Shown: positions 22,156 through 33,607, numbered from the stretch's first letter. The stretch is DNA of 64,000 nt from Trichomonas tenax (GCA_023091735.1 JALKBU010000055.1:41989-105988); one strand, 5' to 3'. The notes: generated from the sequence alone by a model not told the origin. Program-made: numbers and translations.

Positions 22156-22618
22156 ATGTCTGCATTTTTGTTAAACATCGAACAAAAAGCAGAGACACAA
22201 GTTCACCAAGGAGCAAGATGATAAGTTGATGAGTTTCGTGTGCCAATATGGAACAAAATCATGGAAACACATCTCAAAATTGATGGAGACAAGAAGCGCG
22301 AGGCAATGCAGGGAAAGGTATTTAAACTATTTGTCTCTTGATCTCATAAATGGACCTTTGACACTTACAGAAGAAAAATTATTATTATCAAAAGTTAGGG
22401 AATATGGGACGTGTTGATCCAAGATTGCGAAGTTTTTCCCTTCAAGATCTGATGTGAACATTAAAAATAAGTATGCATTGTTCGTTTCAAGAGAAAAAGC
22501 ACCGGATATACAAAAGAAACGAATCAAGAAAAATAAATGTGATAAAAAGAAAAAGGAGGATATTGTCAACGAAATCATTGATTCAGAAGTTGTCAAAGAA
22601 CAAATTGAAGATTTTTGA
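22156..22618 (+). pseudogene. Two-repeat Myb-type DNA-binding protein, disabled
   Basis: A possible start ATG at 22156 follows an Initiator-like TCATT (22148-22152), but its frame ends after about 20 codons. The Myb reading lies in another frame, so an indel in the A-run near 22185 is likely. That frame gives a first Myb repeat (KFTKEQDDKLMSFV, GTKSWKHISKLME, SARQCRERYLNYL) and a second (GPLTLTEEKLLLSKV). TGA at 22415-22417 then falls where the conserved tryptophan of the second repeat's last helix turn is expected (tgt TGA tcc AAG ATT GCG). The frame then runs on (KIAKFFPSRSDVNIKNKYA, lysine-rich tail) to TGA at 22616-22618. Trichomonad Myb proteins of this two-repeat type regulate transcription from Myb recognition elements. 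Two lesions make it a pseudogene unless they are sequencing errors. Confidence 0.72.
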
Positions 22619-22987
22619 CAAAGAACAGGTTTAATAGAAATTCAAATTCGATTTTTCCAGTCGAGTTGACTATAGACTGGGAAAACAAAGGTTTCTTGTT
22701 TTGAATTTTTCGGTGTGTCGCTTGATATTTAATGTTAATATATTTTTATCGAAAAAAATATCATGGATTAGCTGTAAATGAAGAATATTTGAAAAGTCTT
22801 GGGTATGGTAATTTGATATATTCCTACTGAGAACTTTAAACTTAAAATATTTTTCAAAAATAACTATAAATTAGAAAAGAAGACCATTCTAAGTAGATTT
22901 GGGAAGTTGAGATTGTTCTAATATAGATTTATTTTATAAAGTATAAGAAAAAAATTATTAATCTAAATAAAAATATTATATAACAAA
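22619..22987. other. intergenic, 369 bp
   Basis: Between the Myb pseudogene and the 3' end of the thioredoxin gene. AT-rich; nothing recognised. Confidence 0.5.
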
Positions 22988-23320
22988 TTAAGCAAAAGCA
23001 ACAAGTTTTTCCTTGAGCAAAGGCAAGTTTAATCCGATGAGAGTTTCAACAACGTCAAGATTTGAAGTAGGTTTGCAAAATTTTATTACAGGAAGTGAAT
23101 CGATTCCGAAATAAGCTCTGATGTGTGAGTTATCATCCACATCAACCAACAAGTACTGAGCCTTTGGATTCTCGCAGGCATAATTTGGTAACATTTTCAC
23201 CAATCTTCTGCATCCTGGGCACCAGAGAGCGTCGAATATTATAATGTATATTCCATCGTGCTTGTTTATTGTGTTTGAAAGCTCCGAAAGGCCGCCATTG
23301 AACCTGATAATTTGCGCCAT
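22988..23320 (-). CDS. thioredoxin with WCPGC active site
   Basis: 110 residues from the ATG at 23320 (MAQIIRFNGG). An in-frame ATG at 23341 exists, but an Initiator-like TCATT at 23330-23326 lies between the two, placing the real start at 23320. It has the thioredoxin fold order: an IYIIIFDALWCPGCRRLVKMLP block with catalytic cysteines at 34 and 37, then QYLLVDVDDN, then the cis-proline motif SLPVIKF (Pro77). The dipeptide between the cysteines is PG, not the classic GP. The likely role is cytosolic disulfide reduction in the peroxiredoxin-linked antioxidant system that trichomonads rely on. Confidence 0.88.
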   Translation of the reverse strand: MAQIIRFNGGLSELSNTINKHDGIYIIIFDALWCPGCRRLVKMLPNYACENPKAQYLLVDVDDNSHIRAYFGIDSLPVIKFCKPTSNLDVVETLIGLNLPLLKEKLVAFA

Positions 23321-23325
23321 TATTA

Positions 23326-23330
23326 AATGA
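23326..23330 (-). promoter_or_regulatory. Initiator-like TCATT (thioredoxin)
   Basis: TCATT on the coding strand, about 6-10 bases before the ATG at 23320. It matches the trichomonad Inr consensus TCA[CT][AT], which lies close to the start codon, and it decides the start choice. Confidence 0.5.
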
Positions 23331-24860
23331 TGATATTTCAATGGAAACCTTTCAAAAAATCTAATTAAAAATTATTTTCTGCTCTCTGAGAAGATCAGAA
23401 ATATCACGAAAAAGAGTGAATTTCCACTAATTTCAATATGTTCATTCAATATTGTATTCTAAATAATGTTCACAAAACTTTTTTGGTATTATACTGTTTA
23501 ATGCTTTATTTGCAAAATTAACAAATTAATTTTTGTATCGTCATATTTACAACTGATTATATATTTCTACTTTTCGTTTTCTGCAAAAAAGTTTTAAAAT
23601 TCAAAGAAAAATTTTCCGAAAAACAAAAAAAGTAATTAATCGATTAAAACGTTAAAATATTGATGTATACAATCTTTGTGTTCTATTTGTTGACTCAGAC
23701 CCGATATTTTTACAATTAATAACAATTTTTTGTTTTTCTTGGTTATTTGGTCATTATTTTTCTTGCTTTTTAATAATCTGAACTATTTTTTAAATTGCAA
23801 TCTCCTGACAAGAGTGAATAATTACATGTCAGAAAATATTGATTTTTGATATAATATCGAAAAACGAACATCGTAGAACGACCACAGTGAAGAAATTTTA
23901 TTCTTCTAGCATCAAATTATTAATTTGTTTCCGATTTTCATAGAAGTGCATCAACTCTGTGGGTCAGAAACAGATCAAACATGTATGGGCAAATATAACT
24001 CTTGTGTGATATCATACATAGTTGTAGTGTTAAACATATAATATCGTTTCATATTTTTCATTAACAATTTGATATAAGCTTATTATTGAGTAAATAGCAA
24101 TATTTATTATAAATATATCACATGCCAACAATATAGTAACATATTATAAATAATACAAGCTCCTAATTGAATAATTGTTCAGTATCTTAATTTATAAATA
24201 CACGAAATCATTACGGAGACGACAATATATATATATGCATGCACATATTGCATGTTTTTAATGTGATACACCAACTTATACTCATAGCCTCCCAATGAAT
24301 ATGCTGAAATTATTGATTAATAGAAATAAAGTGTTCAAAAATAAAAACGATGAAAAATAATTAGCATCATATATACTATTTTATTAATGTAAACGGTGTC
24401 AAATAAATTGTGAAAAAACGTGACTTTTAACCTTATCCGCTTTTTAAAATATGGTTTATTATAACATTTACATAATGGTAATGCTAATTTTGCCAATTTT
24501 GGCCGCTAAAAACCAAATTTGAGTGTTAAAACACTTCTGTAACAAAAGTGACTTTTTTCTTTGACAATTCAGAATCAAATGAATGAGAAATTCAGTATTG
24601 ATTTGAAGAGTTTTACTGAATAAGATCTCAGTCCTGCATAATTAATTTTTCCCACATGATTAAAAGGTTGTGACAATCCTAAAAAGTGAGGAAATAATGA
24701 GCTCGAGTTTGTTGTCAAATTAATATCTCACAAACAAAAAGAGTTCAAAACTAGTGAATGATATATAAAATAGTTATGCTTATTTTATGTTGGCGAAAAT
24801 GATGCAATTGAAAATAATATTCCAGTTGCTATTTTCACATTCTAGTGGTATTAATAGTAA
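23331..24860. other. 1.5-kb intergenic, AT-rich
   Basis: No gene, RNA or clear repeat seen; scattered AAAAGTGAC and TTACATGTCA words (for example 24543 and 23822). Confidence 0.5.
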
Positions 24861-25571
24861 TCAAGATAATCTAAGCCATTTTTTGATATACTTATCAATA
24901 TCTTCACTTATTGACATAAATCTATTCTTTGAGAACACGCTATAAATCCGGTCACACTCAACCCATTCCCATCTTTGAATTTCTCCAGGAAACATTGGTT
25001 TGACTTCGAAAGTATCATCAAGAGCGGAGAAAACTGGATAATAATAACTTTTTTTGTTTGCTGTGTTAACTTCATAAGGATCATCTTTAATAAAGTCCGA
25101 AAAATCATAGCCAACCTCTTCAATGCCTTCAGCGATGGCTGTGTATATAGGAGATGTGTTCTCTTTCAGCTTGCCTTTAGGAAATGTTGTGGCTTTTTTA
25201 AAAGTAAACAAAACTAAAATATGCGTCTTGGCCTTATTGAAAACAATTAAACCTGATGTAGCAATATTGTATGACCACCCTTTTATACCAGAAAGAATAA
25301 CTTTTAATCCATCGAGCTCAATATATTTGAAGAAATAATTTTCAAGCTTTTCCCAAGTATATGAACGATTTATTGGGTGCATTGGCTTGATTACATCTGT
25401 AAAATAATAGATACATTCGTTTAATTGAATATCAATTTCATATTGATATTTTTGCAATAATTTTTTACGCCTTTCTGGATCAGATTCAGATATAATTTCA
25501 TGGTACCATGAATTATTGATAAAGAATCGGCAAGCTAATTCATCACAGATTTCATTCTTCAAATCATCCAT
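24861..25571 (-). CDS. Dcp2-like mRNA-decapping Nudix protein with degenerate Nudix box
   Basis: 236 residues from the ATG at 25571 (the TTG one codon upstream is not a start). The N-terminal helical part (1-85) contains the Dcp2 Box A type layout, with a WYHEII / P.H...R.YTWEKL pattern; the Nudix fold follows (about 95-215), with the FPKGKL entry motif at 130-135. In the Nudix signature G-x5-E-x7-REUXEExGU, Gly133, Glu148, Glu151, Glu152 and Gly154 are present, but the first Glu is Thr139, Arg is Ala147 and the hydrophobic after it is Gly149. Dcp2 removes the 5' cap in P-bodies. Metal-binding EE is kept, so activity is possible but uncertain. An Initiator-like TCATT lies at 25580-25576. Confidence 0.75.
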   Translation of the reverse strand: MDDLKNEICDELACRFFINNSWYHEIISESDPERRKKLLQKYQYEIDIQLNECIYYFTDVIKPMHPINRSYTWEKLENYFFKYIELDGLKVILSGIKGWSYNIATSGLIVFNKAKTHILVLFTFKKATTFPKGKLKENTSPIYTAIAEGIEEVGYDFSDFIKDDPYEVNTANKKSYYYPVFSALDDTFEVKPMFPGEIQRWEWVECDRIYSVFSKNRFMSISEDIDKYIKKWLRLS

Positions 25572-25575
25572 CAAA

Positions 25576-25580
25576 AATGA
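25576..25580 (-). promoter_or_regulatory. Initiator-like TCATT (Dcp2-like gene)
   Basis: TTTCATTTTTGATG on the coding strand puts TCATT 4-9 bases before the ATG. GTCAGA and AGTCAAAAATATT words lie just upstream. Confidence 0.45.
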
Positions 25581-26402
25581 AATCTGACATAATATTTTTG
25601 ACTTCTGACTAAATATTTTTGACTTTGGCGAAAATCCCCCATGTAATTATTCAACTCGTTTTGACCTGATCAGATCTGTTTTATTCTTTCTATATTTTAT
25701 TTCATTGTTATTTATTATGTGCTCGATTGAATAGTGTTATTACAATGATTATCTCTTTTCTATACATAACTTTAAATTGATTTTAATCGACATGTGTCAG
25801 ATCAGCCAATTTAAATTTTTGCTTCAAGGAAAAATAAATGTGTTTAACGAGATTAGAATTTCAACTGGAATACAACTTCAATACTGATCATCATCGAATG
25901 GTTAAGGAGTTTTGCTAGTACAAGCAAAATAATTTTCATAATTTTAATTTTTATCAAAATTATATGATTCATATTAGCACTCATGGCATTGCATTATTAA
26001 CATTGATGTGAGTATATTTGCATGTTCACATATATATGTTGCCGATAAGTATTTCATATTTAAAATCATTTCATGATAAAATATTAGTTTAATAAACTCG
26101 TATTAGATGATATATGATCCATTTAGTAATGTCATCATGTATCAACATTGAGAATCTGCCAAAACCTATGTTAAAATAAAAGAAAATCACTATTTTCTCA
26201 AATTTAAACGTTTAAAATACTACACTCAATAAGTATATCAGTTTACTGAAGTCTATCATATTTCTCATTAGCCCTATTTTTTGAACGATAGAATATAGTA
26301 TTGCAAAAATTGAATCAAAAACGCCTTTTCTAAAGTTGTACATCATAAATATAAAGGTGTTCAAAAACGTGACAAAATTATTTCTTTGATATTGAAATAA
26401 TT
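25581..26402. other. divergent intergenic region, about 0.8 kb
   Basis: Separates the divergent Dcp2-like and SP-RING genes. No gene seen; promoter elements sit at both ends. Confidence 0.5.
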
Positions 26403-26425
26403 AAAAAGTGCCATTGTTAATCATT
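26403..26425 (+). promoter_or_regulatory. AAAAAGTGCCA motif plus Initiator TCATT (SP-RING gene)
   Basis: AAAAAGTGCCA at 26403-26413 and TCATT at 26421-26425, directly before the ATG at 26428. Both candidate core elements occur together here in a fixed order. Confidence 0.5.
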
Positions 26426-26427
26426 CA

Positions 26428-27105
26428 ATGTTTTTCGAACTCCCGAAGGAAACGAATACGCCTCCGGCACGTCAAGCAAACAGTAAGAGGAAGTCAGTAG
26501 TCAAGCGTCATGCGAGGATTTTTAATGTACCTGATGATGTAATGTCAAATATCACAGCAAAGAAGACTATACAGCCAGATTCGCTGCAATTATCTCCGCA
26601 TTTGTCACCTTCAAGTGTTCCCACGAGTTTTATGCCATCTCCTCAAAGTTCAGGTTATCCATCAGTTGATAACCAAACGCAATCCTTTCAGTTTAATGAT
26701 TACTTGAATAATCCCGTAAAACCGAACTCCAATACGGTTATCATCAAGAATATACCTCGAGACATTAATGAAGCGATTGAAGAAATAATTTTAATCCGTC
26801 CGCCTGTGCCACAAATGCCGAAAAATGATATATCTTACATCTGCCCCTTCTCGTATGTACCAATTACTTGTCCAGGACGTGGGGTTTTCTGCAATCACTC
26901 TCAATGTTTCGATATGAGAGAATTCATCCTCGCTCAGATAGACGACAACTGGACGTGTCCTATCTGCAACATGCCAATCGATTATGACCAACTCAGATTC
27001 GATCCATATTTCTTCAAGAGAACAGCCATATCTAATATATATATACCACAGCAGCCTACAGTGCAGACGGATGAGTGGAATGATTTTGGTTTCAGAGCAG
27101 AATAA
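26428..27105 (+). CDS. SP-RING (MIZ-type) zinc-finger protein, PIAS/Siz-like SUMO E3
   Basis: 225 residues. A basic, proline/serine-rich N-terminus (1-100) is followed by a short linker and a MIZ/SP-RING at 137-198: C139, C148, C155, H157, C160, C177 and C180, with the diagnostic stretches CPGRGVFCNHSQCFDMREF and WTCPICNMPI followed by a DPYF motif. In PIAS/Siz proteins this domain recruits Ubc9 to conjugate SUMO to nuclear targets. No SAP or PINIT domain is visible, so the protein is much shorter than yeast Siz1 or human PIAS. Start supported by an Initiator at 26421-26425. Confidence 0.88.
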   Translation: MFFELPKETNTPPARQANSKRKSVVKRHARIFNVPDDVMSNITAKKTIQPDSLQLSPHLSPSSVPTSFMPSPQSSGYPSVDNQTQSFQFNDYLNNPVKPNSNTVIIKNIPRDINEAIEEIILIRPPVPQMPKNDISYICPFSYVPITCPGRGVFCNHSQCFDMREFILAQIDDNWTCPICNMPIDYDQLRFDPYFFKRTAISNIYIPQQPTVQTDEWNDFGFRAE

Positions 27106-27959
27106 TCAGCTGATATCTGAACTTGCTTTAATCATTCGCTTCACATGATTGGGCATGGATTGAGATAATGCACTGCTTCCTTAATATTTTGTCTTTGTTA
27201 GTCTTTTTTTTATTAAAAAATATTTATTTTATTTATTTTCTTTTTATTCTGGCTATATACATACTGCAGCTCCAGCAATACACAGTTCACTTGTTTCGAA
27301 TCAATTCCTTGTTAATCTTATTAAGAAAAATGTTATTTAAATAAAAATCAAAACCTTTATGATAAGCATATTGCAATTCATCATTATATTCTAGATTCTC
27401 TTTTACGAGCTTTAAGCTTTAATTGTAAATTTGTTCGATTTCTACCTTAAGAGTAATGTATTGTTTTTACTTTACCTTTGTCACAGACTATTGAACTTGA
27501 TACTATTTTATCATTGTGCAATATAAATACAATAAAATTTAGAAAATCATTCACTTAATCATCTCTATGAGTCCATCTTACAAAGCAATATATAAAAATG
27601 CAATTTCAATATGGTGTGATGTACAGAGAAGATTATCTCTTTAATATTTGATTAGATGAAAATATTTCTTGAAAATCAAATAATGTGAATCTCTTTCAGT
27701 ATCTCATTGATAGATGATGCTGCCCTTTGAGAGGCTCACTCACAAAGATTGCTTTAAAGTTGATTTTGCATCTCCATTTTCATGCTAAAATAAACTAAAA
27801 TCATAGCAACAAAGTGGGGAACTTAATACATGAATATAAAGGTTTAAATACAAACAGAACTTTTAACAAACATTATATTAGATTCAAAGATGTTCATCAC
27901 GTTATTACAACGACTTGAATTGCTTCAGAATCTCTACTATTTTGAATTCTTTCTTCGCT
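27106..27959. other. intergenic, about 0.85 kb
   Basis: AT-rich 3' region of the SP-RING gene; nothing else seen. Confidence 0.5.
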
Positions 27960-28298
27960 AGCTAACAGGAGGTATCACGTGTGTTTTAGTGGCTTCTATT
28001 CCACGTCTAATCATCATAATGGAAACATATACATCTACAATATGGTTTCCAAGATCATGTTGCGATTTAATTCCCTTCCATTGAACAATGAATACTTTAC
28101 AGTCTGCACCGACGCTGCCAAGAAGTACATCACCACAGAGTGCATAAAATACACTTTAAATGCATTCGAACCTGCAGGTGTGAATAGGAACATCAGCGAT
28201 ACAAATTGTTGTGTAGCTTCATATAGACCCATGAGATCTGGTATCATTTCGAAGTTATATTTTGGCATTGCTGCTCTGGTCGCATTTTGAGATTTCAA
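27960..28298 (-). pseudogene. possible beta-propeller (WD40-like) relic
   Basis: On the minus strand, one frame reads CGDVLLGSVGADCKVFI, reminiscent of a WD40 blade (strand-turn-'GSxDxxVxIW'), after an in-frame stop. An overlapping minus frame (28298-28035, 87 residues) and a plus frame are also open. G+C content is above its surroundings. The assignment rests on one blade-like stretch and is weak. Confidence 0.22.
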
Positions 28299-28341
28299 AT
28301 ATTTTCCTTATATTTTTTCAAAAATAGCAAAAACTAGCTGA

Positions 28342-28395
28342 GACTGTCTCAAAGACACCATGGGGACCCATCCTCATACTGTCTTTAAGATAGTC
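28342..28395. repeat. nested hairpin segment
   Basis: Arms 28342-28357 and 28380-28395 are complementary over 16 bp with one G-T pair and one mismatch. The loop holds a second small hairpin, ATGGG-GA-CCCAT, at 28360-28371. This layout looks like a folded RNA or the tip of a mobile-element relic. Confidence 0.6.
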
Positions 28396-29257
28396 GCAAT
28401 TATTTTTTCATGAAGTCACTTTTGGAGTCACACCCTTTTTATTATATATTATATGTCAGATTCATCTGTCAAATTTGATATGTAAAGTGCCACTTTTCGT
28501 TTGACGGAATATTATACACAACAAAAATAATGATACTATAGATTGAAAATGATAAAATATGATGATCGAAGATTCGATTGAAATATTATAGCCATAACTC
28601 AAAAATAACTCGGCAGATAGCATATACACACTGTTCTAAATATAATTATAATAGAAATTCACTACAATAATGTTTTAAATATTGAATATCAAACCCTTCA
28701 TACGGTCTTCTGTCTTCGTGATACAGAGAAATATCATATACAGATGATGTTTAATATGTGTCAAAGTACTAATGCTCGCATCATCGATAAAATTCGAGAT
28801 GGACAAATCAAATGATTTTTCATCGAATTAAGATATTCATGCAGTAGCATCGATATCTGTTTTAACGTTCATTTTCACGCTCAAACCTCATAAAGAGGAT
28901 CAAATCACAAAATCTCAAAAAACGAAATGGAGATAACGCAATATTACTATTCCATTTAATAGAAATCACAAAAGCAAAACTGTTTGAATAATCAAAACAT
29001 GATATTACCGCTGTGTAACCATTGAATAAATGCAATAAAAATGTTTTGTTGATTTTTTTGATAGATTTAGCATAAAGCAGACCAAAATATGAAGCTGTGC
29101 AAATCTGAAATCACAGACGTTGGTTGTAAAATTTTCAATGTTAAATCTCTGCGGTTTTGACAAAAATATCAAACAAAAAAAAATTAATTTGTGAAATTAT
29201 GATTTTTAGACTAGAATTACCGTAAGATAGATAGATATAATAATAAAATTACAAACA
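28396..29257. other. intergenic, about 0.86 kb
   Basis: AT-rich with TATGTCAGATTCATCTGTCAAATTTGATATGTAAAGTGCC (read as two short blocks) near 28454-28492, a cluster of the recurrent TGTCA/GTAA words. No gene. Confidence 0.45.
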
Positions 29258-29620
29258 TTACAAAAAGAAAGGATCCGGAAGCAGCTCGATCTCTTCCTCC
29301 ACGTTGATAGGGAAGTTCAGATCAAACCTAATATCACGCACATAGAGCTCTGTGTCGAAAAGCTGAGAAGAATCATTATCATGATCCAAAGGCATCGAAT
29401 CGAAGATAACGGGCGATTCAATTGTGTCATACTCGATTACCTTCGGCATCAGCTTCGATAATTCCTGTATTTTCGGTATTACAGGTTTATCATCTTGCTT
29501 TGAATGAGCCTGCAACACTGGTTTCCCACGATCATCGATACTATAGACGTGGTCTACCTCACCGCGCTTGTTGAGAACTTTGATAACTGAGAAGCGGCTC
29601 CGATTCTTCGAACTCCGCAT
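29258..29620 (-). CDS. uncharacterised 120-residue protein
   Basis: Basic N-terminus (MRSSKNRSRFSVIKVL) followed by an acidic C-terminus ending ELLPDPFFL. Sequence composition and codon use look coding, and a TCACT Initiator lies at 29639-29635, about 15 bases before the ATG. No family recognised. It stands alone, with more than 800 bp of non-coding DNA on each side. Confidence 0.55.
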   Translation of the reverse strand: MRSSKNRSRFSVIKVLNKRGEVDHVYSIDDRGKPVLQAHSKQDDKPVIPKIQELSKLMPKVIEYDTIESPVIFDSMPLDHDNDSSQLFDTELYVRDIRFDLNFPINVEEEIELLPDPFFL

Positions 29621-32600
29621 TTATTTTTTAATAAAGTGATGTGATGTTGTGAATAATTTTCTAAGAATTCATTCATATTCTTATCGTCCGATTATGATTA
29701 TTTATTTGGACTTTATTTAATCGGTTTTTGAAATCTATATTATGCATAATGCCTATATTTGTGTTAAATCAAATGAATTTTTGAAGGGTGACATATATTT
29801 TTTATTTGCTATTTATCATTTGTATGTGTATTCTACTGAACTTGTCTTGTTGATAAGAAATGTAATTAATGCCGTAAGAGTATTAATAGACATATTCTGT
29901 AAATACGAATCAATCTTCGTTATCCAAAAACTGAAATAATCATTGAAATGTGTTTTAAAATTTATGTGAGTGTAAATGTCACTAAAATTAAACATATTAC
30001 AATTCGAAAAATAAAGATGTTGAAAAAAAAGGCCGTGAAACTCCCTTTCCCAGATTCAATTTCCTTGTAACTTTAATGATAGATACAGGGGGTAGTTTAG
30101 ATGCTCGTACTAAAATATCTTAGCTCTACTAACTTAAGTTATGGAGAAAATAATTTTGGAATTTGATTAAATAAAAATTTGTAATTTGAAAATATACATG
30201 TCAAATTAGTCTAATGTGAAAAGTGCTTTTTTTACATATTAGGCGAGTGTTCGATTCTCGATGTAATTGTATTTTTTCTTTCTAATCAGAACTACATATA
30301 TGCTCGTTGAAAAAATCATTCCTTTGCAGAATAGTTATATGCAGGATGTAATGTATTAAAATGAGTAAGAGTTAATCATCAAATGAAATTTTTCAATTCA
30401 ATCAATTAACATTACATTTGATTTCATGCTTTTACATATGATAAACTACATTTTAAAATATAAGTACTCTACAGGCGTATTCCTCACAATATTGAGTGGT
30501 CCCTTGAAAAAATTGAGACGAGTCCCTAGGTATTAAAAAAGTTGTTTTTGCATGTTGCTGTATTAAGTAGTATGTGATTTATCATTTAATTTTATTTTTA
30601 AGCTAGTATAAAAAATAATTGAGAATTACGACTATATTTCGCTTTCAATGTGTAGCCAACATAGCTGCATATTCTTTTAAAAAACTTATAACATATATGA
30701 ATGCATAAAATATAGTTTCATAATCAAGATCTTTGTGATTTTTTTTTTTTTTTTATTGAATTCATCAGTTTCAAACGAATTTAATTAATTTTGGTTTAAA
30801 AGCCAAATTTATTTCAACTATCTGTATGCTGCAGTTACTTATTCTGATTTTTAATTATCATTTATCATATTTGATTAAATTTGACAAAGACGTTAAATTT
30901 TTTGACATATCTTTTTTGGAATTTTTACGGCTAACTTCGACATATCTCAGGGAACATTAATAACTTTCAGTATAAGTGTCCATCCATGACTGTATAGATT
31001 GAAGCAAAATCACGGTTTGATTATGTTGAATAAATTATCTTTTCGAATCTAATATTAAAATGGATATTGATAACGAATACAGTAACCACATACTCGAAAA
31101 TCAAAAAATATTAGGATCAAATACCATTTTATTGGCTGTAGTTTTGAAAAACACAATATATTTCGAGAAGTTATGTTAGCCAAGCCATGGTAATCAAGTA
31201 TCTTAATCTTTGGGCTAGTGGCTTTCCAATATTTCAAAGTTATAAAAATAGCAACTGACAATTTTTTGCATATGTGATAATTAAATGAAATATCATAACA
31301 TCTATTACATGATATAAAATGCATGATTACTTCAAAGTTTTGGCAAAATTCGATTTTTTGTGTAAATTGAATATATTTTCAACAAAAAAGAGATCCACGC
31401 CTAACTAAATGTATAATAATATTTAGCTCTATATTGTTGACTATATCATTGTTTTAAAATATTAATATAATAGAATTCAATGATAAGAAGCATTTTATTA
31501 GCCCAAGAAGGTTTTAAAAAATAAGGTTAAGAGTGTCACGGCCTTTTGGAAAAATCATGTTTAAAATCATGAATTTAAAATATTGTAAAGAATTTGAAGA
31601 CTATAAAAGATTAATTATCCAATCTTAAATACGATTATGAGTTTTGATAGAAAATAATAACATAATCTGTTTTAAAAAATATATATAGAAACATAAATTA
31701 AATGATGTAGATATAAATAAATTATATTGTACTAAGTGAGAAGATCAACGATGCTTTTATAGTGTTTGTAAATAATACTCATACCGTATCAATCAATGAA
31801 ATGTTTGTAGAAAAACAAATCTCCAAAATGCCAATATATTTTTACAGATTTGTCAATTTCTTCTGAGTAATATGTTGCAAAATATATAAAACAATAAAAG
31901 TCCCACACATTGGAATCTATTATAAAAATAGACAGTTATTGAATTTTTAAAAATACTGATAGTTATACATGAAATCTCGAAAAATGTTGAAATGTAGAAC
32001 TCATTATGTAGTTAACTTTTTGAAATTTATCTATAGTATAAAATTCATTTTTCATGGAGTTACAAAGCATTTTAGTTTGATGTAAACTTCACAATTTTGA
32101 GAGGAGATATTCAATTTTTAATTCCCAAAAATCTTGATAAAATATTAAATATTTTCACAGTTTATGGATATCATTTAAATCTCACTCTAAAGTTATTCGC
32201 TTTTCATTGATTAGAAATAAATGCAATTCAACAAAATAGTAGAAAACGGCATTTTATACAATTTTTTGTGCTTTTTTTAAAAAACATGTAAGAACTTCTC
32301 CTTTTCGTTCACTATCTCTCCAAAACATAACCTGTGTGGACTATTCGCCTGGGGTAGTATATAAGTCTATGATGACTTTCCGATCCTGATGTTTTGTTTC
32401 GAGATAAATACGAATCTAAAATAAAGTTCAACAGACTCAGTAGTTTATAATTTACATGCACTACATATACAAATTAGTAACTATATACGTTATAATTGCT
32501 GCAAGAAAGCCAAAGTAACAGAATTTTTGACATTTACCTAAAAATCACAACATTTCTAATACGAGATATATCAACAAGCGCTACATAGTTTACGAATCAA

Positions 32601-33197
32601 TGATAAGTTCGATATGTTTCCATTAAAGTTTTGAAATTTCAAAATACAATTCTTGAATTGTATGCATAAGTTTACTTTATTGGCCTAAGAAAAGGTTACA
32701 AACTATTCTGATATGAATAATTATGTTTATTGAAAGACTCAAATTGATTCTATGTTGAAGATATATAAAAAACGTGTTAAATTTATAATAATGCATACTT
32801 ATTAACATCACAAAATAAAAGGGGAAACCACACATCTTACCAGATAGTATAGATAGAATATATAAATCGCATTGTATTGCAATATCAATAAATACTTGCT
32901 GTGACTAGAAATAAAAGATTTTGTTTATGAATTCTGTTAAGCTGTCATTGAAGTTGTGTTAACTTTGTATTAGTGTACTTGATCGATAGTGTGTGCGTGT
33001 ATTTTCCGAGATTAAATAAAATGTATGGTTTTAATGCTGATTTTCAAATTGTCAAATTGCTCAAAACGCGTGTATGATTTTGTATCAGGTAACTGTTCTT
33101 CGTTAGCGTATGATTTTGAGCGGAAAAATCTATAGCATTGTGAAATTTGTAATATTCGCAATAAATTTGTTTATTTTAATAAGCGTCTTGTAAAACC
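29621..33197. other. 3.6-kb gene-poor, very AT-rich region
   Basis: No supported gene. Frames at 29742-29939 and 31055-31324 look random. A T homopolymer of about 16 lies near 30738. Inverted 12-mers AAAAGGCCGTGA (30027-30038) and its complement (31536-31547) flank about 1.5 kb and are noted as a finding. Confidence 0.45.
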
Positions 33198-33436
33198 TTG
33201 ATTGATGAAATAATCGTCGAGTCCTATACACGTATCCTACACATGTTTGATGTCATGATCAATGTGTTTTGCTTTCTTCAAGCCTTTGTATTAATAAGAC
33301 GCCGCGCATTTCGCGGTCAGCATGATGGTAGCAATAAAATGCTCGTCACTCCTTTTGAGAGAAAGTTTACCGAACATGCAAACCATCGAGAAAGTGTCAA
33401 AATGTCAAATAAGTATTTTCAAAAAGTGACATTAAA
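33198..33436 (+). pseudogene. coding-like scrap without start codon
   Basis: An open plus frame without ATG (about 80 codons before the next gene start) with moderate G+C and readable protein text (LIDEIIVESYTRILH, VLIRRRAFRGQHDG). It contains a CCGCG-CATTT-CGCGG hairpin near 33303. It ends in overlap with the small gene below. Probably the end of a decayed gene; family unknown. Confidence 0.25.
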
Positions 33437-33607
33437 ATGGATGAATACTTTAAATATTCTAAAGATAGTGAAATATATAAGCCATTAACACCAGATCCAA
33501 CTCTAATGATTACATCCAAAGCTGATCTTTTTCATTTTTATCAAAATTGCACCGATATTTTACATAAAGATCAGTTAAAAAGACTATATAGTACAATAGT
33601 TCATTAA
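33437..33607 (+). pseudogene. N-terminal fragment of an unknown gene, cut by a dispersed repeat
   Basis: An ATG at 33437 preceded by CAAAAAGTGACATTAAA (the start-proximal motif seen at other genes) opens 56 codons of coding-like text (MDEYFKYSKDSEIYKP, TSKADLFHFYQNCTD, KDQLKRLYST) and stops at TAA 33605-33607. The 398-bp repeat begins at the very next base, so the gene was probably truncated there. No family recognised. Confidence 0.45.

Noticed and set aside
30236..30270. tRNA-like T-arm (GTGTTCGATTCTCG) near 30245
   Set aside because: The stem is only four pairs, and no acceptor, D or anticodon arms can be drawn around it.
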